The translations under genes were made by a program, and so were the position numbers. Positions 1-8,362 of a stretch of 32,339 nucleotides of DNA are shown here, piece by piece. The DNA comes from Anaerocolumna sp. (GTDB lineage Bacteria; Bacillota; Clostridia; Lachnospirales; Lachnospiraceae), in contig JARBTX010000046.1 in the NCBI GenBank assembly GCA_029239975.1, forward strand, positions 1 through 32,339, read 5' to 3'. The notes beneath the pieces were generated by a model. That model was not told the origin of the DNA and did no database searches. It saw nothing but the letters and a program-made list of their open reading frames with translations. The stretch's first letter is position 1; each line of letters begins with the position of its first letter.

Positions 1-1
1 A

Positions 2-331
2 TATATGAATAAATGGGAAGAAGTTAACGGGATGGTACCATTAATGCATCCAACGATTGAAGTACCTGTCGAACCATTTTTATCTTCAGACGGTCCAATC
101 AAACCTGATGATAATGAATTAGGATGGAAAGATACGGTAAGAATGAATCCAAATCAAGTAACTAGAATCAGAGTACGTTTCGCACCACAGGATGTTCCTT
201 CAGGTGGTGTCAAACCAGGTGAAAATTTATTCCCATTTGATCCGACTACAGAACCAGGGTATGTATGGCATTGTCATATTTTAGATCATGAAGATAATGA
301 AATGATGAGACCTTATAAGGTAAAAAGATAA
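2..331 (+). CDS. Multicopper oxidase (CotA/laccase-like), C-terminal part
   Basis: Partial gene cut by the left window edge; the reading frame is open to the first bases, so the ATG at base 5 is probably internal. The last 110 residues carry the C-terminal copper motif HCHILDHEDNEMMRP, which supplies type 1 and type 2/3 copper ligands (His-Cys-His, a further His and the axial Met). The preceding WKDTVRMNPNQVTRI and RFAPQD segments match the final cupredoxin domain of CotA-type spore-coat laccases and bilirubin oxidases. The expected role is oxidation of phenolic or pigment substrates with reduction of oxygen to water. It is followed 30 bp later by a strong terminator, so it ends its own transcript. 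Family assignment is firm; the spore-coat role is inferred from the family. Confidence 0.9.
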   Translation, partial: YMNKWEEVNGMVPLMHPTIEVPVEPFLSSDGPIKPDDNELGWKDTVRMNPNQVTRIRVRFAPQDVPSGGVKPGENLFPFDPTTEPGYVWHCHILDHEDNEMMRPYKVKR

Positions 332-360
332 TACAAACTTATCAATTTGTATGCCAAGAT

Positions 361-401
361 AGCTAGAGCGTCAAACGAATGTTTGACGCTCTAGCTTTTT
401 A
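361..401 (+). terminator. Rho-independent terminator of the multicopper oxidase gene
   Basis: A perfect 16-bp stem (361-376 pairing with 381-396) closes a GAAT tetraloop and is followed directly by a run of T. It begins 30 bp after the oxidase stop codon. Confidence 0.95.
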
Positions 402-1112
402 TGAAATGTTTCTGATAACACTTCAAAGTAAATATGTAGGTATATCTTTTTATCGTGTTTATGGAACAGCAGGTAGTTTGAATTTGAGTATCAGTTCTAT
501 TTTATTAGAATGAATATTTAGAACCTAATAAAATATTAATACAACTACTTTTAAAGTAATTGTATATAGAGATGTGTATGTAACAATTTGAAAGAAATTG
601 GAACTAAGGGTTTGCGGGGATATAGCAGATAGACATTGTTTTACCTTTTTCACATATAAAATAATTCATTTACATATCTATATTCTACATTAGAGGTGCA
701 TTTTTAATGATGAAGAAATGTTTTTATAATATAAAAATTAAAGCTGTATTAGAGATAATGAATAAGGGATTACCGAAAAATGTTACCAATTCTATGGAGT
801 TTCGACTATTGAAATCTGAATATGGGTAAGAATGTGCTAATATCATGTATGAGAATTTTTAGGTCACCTCTTTGTCCTTAAGGGTATCTCATTCACATCC
901 TAATATCAGAATATTTGATATTGGTGATTATCTTGATCATAATATTTTAATTAATATTGTAATTAATTGAAATAATTGGTAATATTAATTAGAAATGTCA
1001 TGAATATTGGGCTTTTGAGGGTAGAAATGTATAATGTAGGAGTAAGATATAATAATCCAAATAAAAATTATTAATCTTTATAAAATTAAATTATTCATGA
1101 AAGGTGAGTATT
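402..1112. other. Gene-poor AT-rich spacer
   Basis: About 700 bp with no convincing full-length gene. It holds one short ORF with a ribosome site (707-829) and, near 920-1010, several overlapping AT-rich palindromic stretches made of TTAATTAAT/AATATTAATT words. Those lie upstream of the HTH-domain gene and could contain its promoter, but no clear -35/-10 pair stands out. Confidence 0.5.
707..829 (+). CDS. Short ORF, possible transposase OrfA remnant
   Basis: A 40-residue ORF beginning MMKKCFYNIKIKAVLEI, with a GAGGTG ribosome site 8 bp upstream. The KIKAVLEIMNKG stretch loosely resembles the first helix of IS3-type OrfA proteins (lysine-rich start, then K-AV-E), but the helix-turn-helix that should follow is not recognisable. 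It may be a degraded insertion-sequence gene or a spurious ORF. Confidence 0.3.
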   Translation: MMKKCFYNIKIKAVLEIMNKGLPKNVTNSMEFRLLKSEYG

Positions 1113-2180
1113 ATGTATCTTGATATGATGGAACAATATGAAAAGGATATTATAGATAAAATAATATCTAATGATATTGAATATGATTATGCGGCTGTTT
1201 CAGTAGTTTTATATTTACGCGATTTTGTTAGACCTGAGATAGAAATACCAAGTTTATTAATGAGAATTATCCCTTCTCTTAATGAACAGAGTATAACAAG
1301 AGCAATATACTGGATGAAATCGAATTATTTGATAAAGAGTGAAAAGCGTAATGGATATAACATGCTGAGAGTAGTTGATGATTTTCCTAGTGAATTAGAA
1401 AAGTTGTCTTCAATTAAAGATTTATCTATTGAATTAATAAAAATTAAAGAATCACAAGAGCTAAAAGCGTTTGTTAGGTGTTTGGGAAAAGTTGGTAGTG
1501 AAAATAATTATGATACATTTTTAACTGCATTGAGTAGTGCGCAAAAAAATATAAAATATCCTATATTAAATACATCACCTTATCCAGCGCTCATTGATAC
1601 ATTAAAAAAAATTGCGAAGAACGGCGTAGAAATCTTTTTACTGATGGGTTCTAATGATATTTTAAGTAAAATAAAAGGAAATATCCAAAAAAGTTATTTA
1701 AAAGAATGGAAAAAAGAGTTTAAAGGGATTAAAAATGTGAAAATCAGAATATTTTCAGACATTGATACAGTAGATTTATGTACAAGTGTTTTAATAGATG
1801 ATAAAGTATTGCGTATGGTTGTTTACGATCCATTAACAATTACTAGTTTAGAAGGTACTTTATTAGAGATAAGAAATAAAATGGCACAAAATATAAATTT
1901 AATTAAGTGGTTTAATGAAAAATTTTCAATGGCTTGGGATAAAGGAAGAACTAATAATTTCACCATGATTATAAGAAAAATAGTTTCATTATTTAATATA
2001 ATGCTTATATTAAGTATCTTATCTGTATATTTTTTAATAAAATATTATGAATTTAATCAATTATTAACAGAAATAGTATTGATTGTTCTTGGTTCAAGTG
2101 GAACTTATGTTATTAAACATACTTATTATTATTTTAAAACTAGGACAAAAAAATTGAAAAAAAATAAAAATGAGAATTGA
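1113..2180 (+). CDS. Membrane-anchored HTH / PLD-like (TrmB-type) regulator
   Basis: A 355-residue protein. Residues 1-90 look like a winged helix-turn-helix (IEIPSLLMRIIPSLNEQSIT followed by a YWMKSNYLIKSEKRNGYNMLRV wing). Residues about 140-265 contain a TSPYPALIDTLKKIAKNGVE segment and a later LCTSVLIDDKVLRMVVYD segment, the order seen in the PLD-like sensor domain of TrmB-family regulators. The catalytic HKD motif of true phospholipases D is absent. The C-terminus has two hydrophobic spans (SLFNIMLILSILSVYFLIKY and LLTEIVLIVLGSSGTYVI) and a Lys-rich tail, so the protein is probably bound to the membrane, which is unusual for TrmB relatives. The ATG at 1113 is chosen because AAAGGTGAG lies just before it. 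It is 33 bp from, and probably cotranscribed with, the radical SAM gene. Confidence 0.6.
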   Translation: MYLDMMEQYEKDIIDKIISNDIEYDYAAVSVVLYLRDFVRPEIEIPSLLMRIIPSLNEQSITRAIYWMKSNYLIKSEKRNGYNMLRVVDDFPSELEKLSSIKDLSIELIKIKESQELKAFVRCLGKVGSENNYDTFLTALSSAQKNIKYPILNTSPYPALIDTLKKIAKNGVEIFLLMGSNDILSKIKGNIQKSYLKEWKKEFKGIKNVKIRIFSDIDTVDLCTSVLIDDKVLRMVVYDPLTITSLEGTLLEIRNKMAQNINLIKWFNEKFSMAWDKGRTNNFTMIIRKIVSLFNIMLILSILSVYFLIKYYEFNQLLTEIVLIVLGSSGTYVIKHTYYYFKTRTKKLKKNKNEN

Positions 2181-2213
2181 AATTATGAGAAAAGATATGG
2201 GAGTGTTTATAAA

Positions 2214-3575
2214 ATGAGTAAGAATAAGTTGAAAATAGCTTTAATACATCCAGATTATAATAATAAAGTATATGAAACGCTATCAGCACCATTAGGCCTT
2301 TGTTGGATTAGCTCGAGTTTAAAAGAAATAAATGATTTTGATGTTTATTGCTACGACTTTGCAAAAGATATAGAGTTAATATTGACTTTTAAGGTAAAAG
2401 AATACGATATTATATGTATTCAACTTCATTCACAAGAAACATTAAAAGAAAATTTGCTATATATATCGCAAATAAAGAGTGAAAATCCAGATGTAACCAT
2501 AGTTGTTGGAGGTATAGCATCAGAGTTGAATACTAATTATATAATTACTAGAGACTATATTGATATATTATGCTTAGGTGAAGGTGAAGATACGCTTCCG
2601 GAATTATGTTTAGCTTTATATAATAATAAAGATTTAAGTAGTGTAAAAGGCATTTTATATAAAACTATAAATAATGATATTATACATACAGGGCTACGTG
2701 AAATTAGTGTTAATATAGATAGTTTACCTTTACCTGATAGAGAAGGATTTGGAATAGATTATCCACAATGGAGTATAATTACTGCTCGGGGATGTCCTTT
2801 CGATTGTAGATTTTGCTCAGTTCCACAAATATGTAAAAATAAAGTTAGGTACCGAGATATAAATAAGGTTTACGAAGAAATAAGGTTTCTTCATGATACA
2901 TATAATATGAAAAAATTTTTTATATTAGATGACACATTTACTATTAATAAAAAAAGGACAATAGAATTATGTGAATTATTAACTAATCTAAAAGATATTG
3001 AATGGACTTGTGTTACTAGAGCAGATATGATTGATGAGGAAATGTTAACTAAAATGAAAAGTGCTGGTTGTATTCAGATAAGTTGTGGAATTGAATCAGC
3101 TAATAATGATATTCAGAGTATTATAAATAAAAATCTAAATATTGATAAAGTGCTATTGAATCTTAAGAATGCAAAAAAAATAGGGTTAAGAGTTAGATGT
3201 AGTTTTATCTTTGGATTACCTGGAGAAGAAGAAAAACATATTAAAAAATCTATTAAATTTATGTGTGATTTAATGCCTAATGAAGTCCAAATTTATCCAT
3301 ATGTACCTTACAATGAAACCGAAATTTTCAAGGAACCAGAAAAATATGGGTTAGATCTAAATTCATATCATTTTTTAGATAAAAAAGATTTATTTTCGCC
3401 ATTTATCGAAACTAAATTACTGAAGAGAGAAAAACTTAAAGAACTATCAGAATTATGCATAAAAAAGTTAAAATTGAAAGGTTATTTATGGATACCTGGA
3501 GATGTACCGGCAATTAAACAGTCCCTAGAGTATGTTGTTATGACTGAATTCGCTCCTGTACAAACTTTATGTTAA
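2214..3575 (+). CDS. B12-binding-domain radical SAM protein
   Basis: A 453-residue enzyme. The N-terminal 140 residues form a Rossmann-like cobalamin-binding-type domain (KIALIHPDYNN start, IQLHSQE, then VTIVVGGIASE and CLGEGEDTLPEL). The radical SAM core carries the cluster motif C194-x3-C198-x2-C201 (ARGCPFDCRFCS), followed by FILDDTFTINKKR and a GIESANNDIQSIINKNL segment, all typical of the BchE/methyltransferase-like class B group. The expected chemistry is 5'-deoxyadenosyl radical formation with methyl transfer or ring rearrangement on an unknown substrate. The cobalamin-coordinating DxHxxG motif is not seen, which is common in this group. It lies directly after the HTH membrane protein. 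No precursor peptide or other pathway enzyme is visible beside it, so the substrate is unknown. Confidence 0.85.
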   Translation: MSKNKLKIALIHPDYNNKVYETLSAPLGLCWISSSLKEINDFDVYCYDFAKDIELILTFKVKEYDIICIQLHSQETLKENLLYISQIKSENPDVTIVVGGIASELNTNYIITRDYIDILCLGEGEDTLPELCLALYNNKDLSSVKGILYKTINNDIIHTGLREISVNIDSLPLPDREGFGIDYPQWSIITARGCPFDCRFCSVPQICKNKVRYRDINKVYEEIRFLHDTYNMKKFFILDDTFTINKKRTIELCELLTNLKDIEWTCVTRADMIDEEMLTKMKSAGCIQISCGIESANNDIQSIINKNLNIDKVLLNLKNAKKIGLRVRCSFIFGLPGEEEKHIKKSIKFMCDLMPNEVQIYPYVPYNETEIFKEPEKYGLDLNSYHFLDKKDLFSPFIETKLLKREKLKELSELCIKKLKLKGYLWIPGDVPAIKQSLEYVVMTEFAPVQTLC

Positions 3576-3690
3576 TATTATTCATAACTATTTAATTTGT
3601 GTGAGATATAATAAATGTATAATTATGGTTCTGATGTCTGAGTATATTTATTAGGATGTATTTATAGTGGTTCATTAGGGAAGACTGCTA

Positions 3691-3740
3691 AATAAAAGTG
3701 CAAGAATCATGGTTAAACTAGATTCTTGCACTTTATTTTT
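3691..3740. terminator. Bidirectional terminator between convergent genes
   Basis: An 18-bp stem (3691-3708 with 3721-3738) has a 12-base loop, A residues on its left and T residues on its right. It can therefore end transcription from both the radical SAM gene (plus) and the EamA gene (minus), which converge here. Confidence 0.9.
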
Positions 3741-3759
3741 CATTTTAAGTAGATTTAAA

Positions 3760-4656
3760 TTAAATTGATTTGATTGGATTCATATTTAATTTATTACTAT
3801 ATAATTGATAAAGTTCACCAAAGGCTGCACCACCAATTATCAATACGGCACCCATAATCTGAATTCTACTCATACTCTCGTGAAGAAACAGCACTGAAAA
3901 TATAACAGCAGATAAGGGCTCTAGGTAACCGCAGATTGCAACCGTTTGTACTGGTAAATTACCGATGGATGAAAAGTAGAAGTAACAACCAAGCCCTGTA
4001 TTAAAAATACCAAGTATTAGAATAGGTAATATACTAACTGAATCGATATGTATGATAAATCCTTGTTTCATTCCAACGAAAACTGCAACCGTTAAGAAAC
4101 TCGTCAACACTTGCCACATGGAGTTTTCAAGGCCTGTAATACTTTTTGCTTTCTTATTTAATATTACCATAAGTGCAAATAATAGAGCTGACATAATTCC
4201 CAAAAGTACTCCTATGAAGGACTTTCCATCTTGAAATGCTTGTATATTTACAAAGAACATGCCAAGTAAAACGGAAAGAAAACCAACTATTTTGGCCATA
4301 GTCAACTTTTCATGAAATAGTAAGGGAGCTAATACCATAACAAAAACTGGACCACAATAATATAATAGTGACGCAATGCCTACGCCAATTAGGTTGTATG
4401 CCTCGTAAAGGAATAACCAGCTTGCACCCATAGCAATGCCGGATGTAATTAAGTAAAATCCATGCTTCTTATTTTTAAATAGGTTCTTTTTTTGCTTCGT
4501 CATAGCAAAAATTATTATTAATAACAAACTTCCAATTAATGTTCTTGTAAATACTATCTCGTAGCTACTCAACATAATAAAACTTGCCACAATTCCGTTC
4601 ATACCAAACATAAATAACGATGCCAAATACATAACATAGGATTTTTTCACGTTCAT
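3760..4656 (-). CDS. EamA/DMT-family transporter
   Basis: A 298-residue, strongly hydrophobic protein with about ten membrane spans arranged as two EamA repeats. Recognisable pieces are FTRTLIGSLLLI, the SLLYYCGPVFVMVLAPLLFHEKLT segment closing repeat one, and GYLEPLSAVIFSVLFLHESM closing repeat two; the paired P-x-F/L-HE endings are a signature of this drug/metabolite exporter superfamily. It probably exports an amino acid or other small metabolite. The start has AGAGGAG 7 bp upstream. It is transcribed divergently from the LysR regulator next door, the usual arrangement for a LysR-controlled exporter. Confidence 0.9.
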   Translation of the reverse strand: MNVKKSYVMYLASLFMFGMNGIVASFIMLSSYEIVFTRTLIGSLLLIIIFAMTKQKKNLFKNKKHGFYLITSGIAMGASWLFLYEAYNLIGVGIASLLYYCGPVFVMVLAPLLFHEKLTMAKIVGFLSVLLGMFFVNIQAFQDGKSFIGVLLGIMSALLFALMVILNKKAKSITGLENSMWQVLTSFLTVAVFVGMKQGFIIHIDSVSILPILILGIFNTGLGCYFYFSSIGNLPVQTVAICGYLEPLSAVIFSVLFLHESMSRIQIMGAVLIIGGAAFGELYQLYSNKLNMNPIKSI

Positions 4657-4679
4657 TTCATAATCTCCTCTTGAATTTC

Positions 4680-4728
4680 AAACATTCGTAGTATAACATA
4701 AGCTTATACATAATAAAAACGAATGTTT
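4680..4728. promoter_or_regulatory. Probable LysR operator in the divergent promoter region
   Basis: Two perfect 10-bp inverted arms, AAACATTCGT (4680-4689) and ACGAATGTTT (4719-4728), flank a central 10-bp palindrome ATAAGCTTAT (4698-4707). The set fills the 110-bp gap between the EamA and LysR genes. Dyad sites of this kind, including a T-n11-A core, are where LysR proteins bind to control themselves and the divergent target. The assignment is by position and symmetry. Confidence 0.65.
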
Positions 4729-4766
4729 ATCATGGTTAACATGACAAAAACAGATGGGTGATAAAA

Positions 4767-5639
4767 ATGAATATACATAAATACATGGCATTTATTAAAG
4801 CGGTAGAGTATAAAAGCTTTACAAAAGCTGCACTAGAATTAAAATACACACAATCCGGTATTAGCCGTATGATTAATGACCTGGAAGAAGAATGGGGTGT
4901 TACCCTGTTAGAACGTGGAAAATCTGGTGTTACATTAACTTCGGATGGATTAAAGCTATTACCACAGATAAGGCGTATATGCAATGAACATGAAATGTTA
5001 ATGTCACAAGTAGATGAATTACATAATTTTAAATCTGGACTAATTCGGATAGGTACATTTTCCAGTGTTGCAACGCATTGGCTCCCAAATATGATAAAAT
5101 CTTTTCAACAAGAATACCCGAAAATTGATTTTGAAATCTTACTAGGCGACTACAAGGAAATTGAGTCCTGGATTAAGGAAGGACGAGTTGATTTTGGCTT
5201 TTTAAGATTACCGACGGATACGGAATTAGAAACGGTCTCCATAGAAGAAAAGGATAGGTTGCTTGTAGTCCTTCCAGAGGGCCATCCACTGGCTGAATTC
5301 GACAAAATACCTATGAAGGAATTGGAGTCTTATCCATTTCTATTATTACAAAAGGGTACAAATGCAGAAATTGCGAATATATTTGAACAATATAATCTTC
5401 ATCCACAAGTTCATTTTACAACTTGGGACGATTATGCTATTATGTCTATGGTAGAAAATGGTTTAGGAATCAGTATCCTCCCAGAATTAATCTTACAACG
5501 TATTCCTTACCATATCATAACGAAGGAGCTAGAAATTCCGGCTTACCGAAAGATTGGAATTGCTATGCGAAGCCAAAAAGCACTTACGTTTAAAGCGAAA
5601 CGTTTTATTGAGTATTTGCCATATAGATTGAAGATGTAG
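4767..5639 (+). CDS. LysR-family transcriptional regulator
   Basis: A 290-residue protein with the standard LysR N-terminal helix-turn-helix: MNIHKYMAFIKAVEYKSFTK, then AALELKYTQSGISRMINDLE, then GVTLLERGKSGVTLTSDG. The substrate-binding domain follows from about residue 90 (LIRIGTFSSVATHWLP, LLVVLPEGHPLA and MVENGLGISILPEL are typical). The ATG at 4767 is preferred over an upstream GTG because the HTH begins immediately. It most likely senses the substrate of the divergent EamA exporter and acts at the dyad between them. Confidence 0.92.
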   Translation: MNIHKYMAFIKAVEYKSFTKAALELKYTQSGISRMINDLEEEWGVTLLERGKSGVTLTSDGLKLLPQIRRICNEHEMLMSQVDELHNFKSGLIRIGTFSSVATHWLPNMIKSFQQEYPKIDFEILLGDYKEIESWIKEGRVDFGFLRLPTDTELETVSIEEKDRLLVVLPEGHPLAEFDKIPMKELESYPFLLLQKGTNAEIANIFEQYNLHPQVHFTTWDDYAIMSMVENGLGISILPELILQRIPYHIITKELEIPAYRKIGIAMRSQKALTFKAKRFIEYLPYRLKM

Positions 5640-5651
5640 GGTAGAATTGAA

Positions 5652-6056
5652 ATGAGAAAAAAGATACTTTTTATTTGCGTTGTGGTAATAGCATTATCAT
5701 CTATTTTTATTATAAAATCTAACTTAGGGACAAAACCATTTACAAAGCTAACAAAGAATGAAATAAAAGAAGTTACAGTGAAACTTCTACCGCCGAATGT
5801 CACAAAAAGTCTTAATGAAGAAGAGATTGTTAAATTAACTGAAATACTAAATGATGTAGTTATCTATAACAAGGATAATTCGTATACAGAATATAATGGT
5901 CAAGCAGTGATCTATACCATTGTTAAAAAGGACGGGAGTGAATTGGAAATTAATGCATATAACCCTTTTTTAATCATTGATGGAGTCGGGTATAAAACAA
6001 AGTATGAGCCTTGTGAAGAGTTGAATGCGCTTGGAAATAGCATTAATCGAGAATAA
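5652..6056 (+). CDS. Small secreted or membrane-anchored protein, unknown function
   Basis: A 134-residue protein with an N-terminal hydrophobic segment (ILFICVVVIALSSIFII, residues 5-21) after a basic MRKK start, acting as signal or anchor. The rest is a soluble outside domain with a beta-rich look (EVTVKLLPPNVTKSLNEEEI, then AVIYTIVKKDGSELEINAYN and PFLIIDGVGYKTKYEPCE). The pattern resembles small extracytoplasmic proteins common in Bacillota. It starts 12 bp after the LysR stop and may share its transcript. Function is not recognised. Confidence 0.6.
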   Translation: MRKKILFICVVVIALSSIFIIKSNLGTKPFTKLTKNEIKEVTVKLLPPNVTKSLNEEEIVKLTEILNDVVIYNKDNSYTEYNGQAVIYTIVKKDGSELEINAYNPFLIIDGVGYKTKYEPCEELNALGNSINRE

Positions 6057-6178
6057 AAATTGTTGGGTAAATATTAGTTATAAATATTAGGTTATTTAGA
6101 AAGATTTGAAAAGTCAATATAATTGACGAAAGAGAAAGCACATTTTAAGATAATAACTTAAGGAAGGAAAAGGGACTA

Positions 6179-6823
6179 ATGAATCATAAAAATAGTGTTG
6201 TTAGATATGGAGGATTTACATTAATCATTGCTGGAATTCTCCTGTTAGCTCAATATTTATTTGCTCTACCCATACCAAAACCGCCAGTAGTGGATACAGA
6301 GTTGATGGAATGGATTAAGGTATGGAGTTTTAATATCTCTATGATAGATGAGATTTCTTTCTTTGCTACCATATTTATGTTACCTTCCATCGCAGCGTTG
6401 TACCAAATATTGGTTAAAGTGAATAAAAACAAAACAATATTTGGATGTGGTCTTTTGGCTGCTTCAATACCAATGAATCTATTCTTAGTTATTATTTTGG
6501 GAAGATTAGTCTATCCAGTATATAATCTTGAACTATCGCCAGATATTCATAAGTTGGTAATCAGTACCTATTATGGTGGCATGCACATGGTCAGTCTTGT
6601 GATGAGTATTGCAACCATTCTTTTGTGTTCTGTGATAAGAAAAAGTGTATTAGGTAAGCTTACTGCATATGTGGGATTTGTGGTAGGAATTATGGATTTA
6701 GTTGGTTCGTTCCCATGGTTGTTTGGAAAAGGTTTGATATTTGTGACACAGGTGCTTTTCGCAGGATGGTTTGTGATGGTGGGAGTTATGATAATTAGAA
6801 AATTAAATGCAATAACAGAGTAG
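6179..6823 (+). CDS. DUF4386-like integral membrane protein
   Basis: A 214-residue protein with about six membrane spans. Its arrangement fits the DUF4386 type: an N-terminal RYGGFTLIIAGILLLAQY span, a central ASIPMNLFLVIILGRLVYPV span and C-terminal spans around VGFVVGIMDLVGSFPWLFG and GWFVMVGVMIIRK. An AAGGAAGG-type ribosome site precedes the ATG. No catalytic motif is evident. It is followed by a terminator, so it ends this conventional region. Confidence 0.55.
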   Translation: MNHKNSVVRYGGFTLIIAGILLLAQYLFALPIPKPPVVDTELMEWIKVWSFNISMIDEISFFATIFMLPSIAALYQILVKVNKNKTIFGCGLLAASIPMNLFLVIILGRLVYPVYNLELSPDIHKLVISTYYGGMHMVSLVMSIATILLCSVIRKSVLGKLTAYVGFVVGIMDLVGSFPWLFGKGLIFVTQVLFAGWFVMVGVMIIRKLNAITE

Positions 6824-6871
6824 CAGTGGAGAAAGTTTTTTATCGTGAAGAAAAAATAAAAGTGAAATCAA

Positions 6872-6908
6872 AAATAATGTACCTGAAAAAAAGGTGCATT
6901 ATTTTTTT
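6872..6908 (+). terminator. Terminator after the DUF4386-like gene (repeat copy A)
   Basis: A 13-bp stem (6872-6884 with 6892-6904, one wobble) is followed by seven T. The same hairpin, with an altered loop, occurs at 13575-13611, and both are followed by a related AT-rich stretch. Confidence 0.85.
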
Positions 6909-6963
6909 GTCTACATTTTGATCTATCTAAATAAATAATAAGAAATATGTTTTGTTGAATTAT

Positions 6964-7030
6964 GTAATTAATAAAATAAATATGGTAATTTTTTGTAATT
7001 AGGTATAAAATAGATGGTAATATTTGTTTG
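6964..7030 (+). repeat. Dispersed intergenic repeat with promoter-like core, copy A
   Basis: This 67-bp block closely matches 13692-13760 (shared words include GTAATTAAT, AAATAAATATGGTAA, TTTTGTAATT, AAAATA-ATGGTA and TTTGTTTG). It contains TTGTAA (6993-6998) and an extended -10 TGG-TAATAT (hexamer 7018-7023), with the same 19-bp spacing in both copies. It is probably the promoter for the gene starting at 7168. The wider similarity begins at the terminator hairpin about 90 bp upstream. Confidence 0.6.
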
Positions 7031-7167
7031 TATATCTATATAATTACATACTATTTTATAGAAATTTTCTATGAAAATAGAGTACGTATAATAGCAATAA
7101 TGAGAAGTTAAATTGTTAATATTTTGAATGCAAATTGAGTGTTAAGAATATTTTAGGAGGTACTTAT

Positions 7168-8262
7168 ATGTACGACTTTTATTCGCCGCTTAGACTTAAT
7201 GACATTCCAGATACAAGTGGAATTTCGAAAGACAGAATGATAGCTGCAAAAAAACAGACAAATGATTTACTAAAACAGGCAAAAACACAAGCAAAGCAAA
7301 ACACTTGTTATATTTGTAAAAAACCATGCACAAGTTTTTGCAACTCCCATACAATTCCACAGTTTTGCTTAAGAAATATTGCAAAAAATGGAAATGTCTA
7401 CTACTCAAATACTATCTTAGAGCTTCCAGTATTAAAAGAAGATAAGGGAATAAATGAATCAGGAACATTTCATTTGATTTGCCGTGATTGCGATAGTAAA
7501 GTTTTTAGCGATTATGAGAATCCAGATAATTATAATAATAAGATAACAACTAAAATGCTAGCACAAATGGAAATTAAGAATAACCTCAAGAATATAAGTA
7601 AAAGATTAATTGAAGTGAACCTCTATGACTTAATGTTAGGAATAGGTATGCCAGATTATTGGGTAGAGTCAAAAAAGCGAGTTTCAGATATGGACTTAAA
7701 AGAATATAATGCGTGTTTTGAACACGGAATTAAACGTAATATGAAACCATTTGAAGGTGACTATTATGTTCCAATTCATATAGAGCTACCATATACAATT
7801 CCAATTGCCTTTCAAGGCGCGATCGCCTTATTTAATGATTTAGAGGGAAATCCAATAAATGAAATTCATAATCTTGATCCCAAATATGTCATAGAAAGTG
7901 TATACTTATCTGTTTTACCTTTAAAGGATAAAAGTGTTATTATAATGTTTATAAAAAATGGTGTTAAACGATATTCACGGTTTTTTAAACAAATTAAAAA
8001 ATTGACAGAAACTGAACAACTATGTGTACTTAATTACATTGTTTTTGCATATTGTGAAGACTATTTTATCTCTCCAGATATTTCAAAAGATAGCTTAGAA
8101 AGACTTATTCAAGTAGCTGGACAGACTACTGAAGGAGTGCTCACAAGCGATCATCAACCAAATTTAAATGAAATTTTTGATAAAGTTAGTCCAATTTACA
8201 ATTATGATGATCGCCAAAATATCCCGAACTTGTTTTTAGAAGAATTTAAGATTATTAGATAA
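7168..8262 (+). CDS. HNH-endonuclease-like zinc protein
   Basis: A 364-residue protein. Residues about 48-115 hold a zinc-cluster layout: CYICKKPCTSFCNSHTIPQF, then FHLICRDCDSKVFSDYE. Paired CxxC knuckles around a conserved SHTIP, ending in CxxCD-x3-F-xx-YE, recall degenerate HNH/treble-clef nucleases of Bacillota accessory regions. The classical HNH histidine pair is not clear, so nuclease activity is an inference. The C-terminal 200 residues are mixed and unrecognised. The ATG at 7168 has a perfect AGGAGG 7 bp upstream. It stands alone between a promoter-like repeat and the recombinase and could be a defence nuclease. Confidence 0.55.
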   Translation: MYDFYSPLRLNDIPDTSGISKDRMIAAKKQTNDLLKQAKTQAKQNTCYICKKPCTSFCNSHTIPQFCLRNIAKNGNVYYSNTILELPVLKEDKGINESGTFHLICRDCDSKVFSDYENPDNYNNKITTKMLAQMEIKNNLKNISKRLIEVNLYDLMLGIGMPDYWVESKKRVSDMDLKEYNACFEHGIKRNMKPFEGDYYVPIHIELPYTIPIAFQGAIALFNDLEGNPINEIHNLDPKYVIESVYLSVLPLKDKSVIIMFIKNGVKRYSRFFKQIKKLTETEQLCVLNYIVFAYCEDYFISPDISKDSLERLIQVAGQTTEGVLTSDHQPNLNEIFDKVSPIYNYDDRQNIPNLFLEEFKIIR

Positions 8263-8332
8263 ATCGAACAACCTGGATATTGGCTAATTATTGTGGTCAC
8301 CCCCAATACCCAACTCCGCATTATATTTAGTA

Positions 8333-8362
8333 AGCCATGATATTCAATTGAACATCATGGCT
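8333..8362. repeat. 30-bp near-perfect palindrome at the recombinase 3' end
   Basis: Arms AGCCATGAT and ATCATGGCT flank a central TTCAATTGAA that is itself palindromic; 28 of 30 positions are symmetric. It overlaps the last codons and stop of the recombinase. There is no T-run on either side, so it is a poor terminator. The size and paired-arm layout would suit a tyrosine-recombinase core site, but that is a guess. Confidence 0.6.

Noticed and set aside
3576..3690. RiPP precursor peptide for the radical SAM enzyme
   Set aside because: Only an 8-codon ORF without a ribosome site lies here, and no Cys-rich or leader-like peptide was found on either side of the enzyme.
4052..4234. Plus-strand ORF inside the EamA gene
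   Set aside because: It is antisense to a clear transporter, has no ribosome site and reads as non-protein-like composition.
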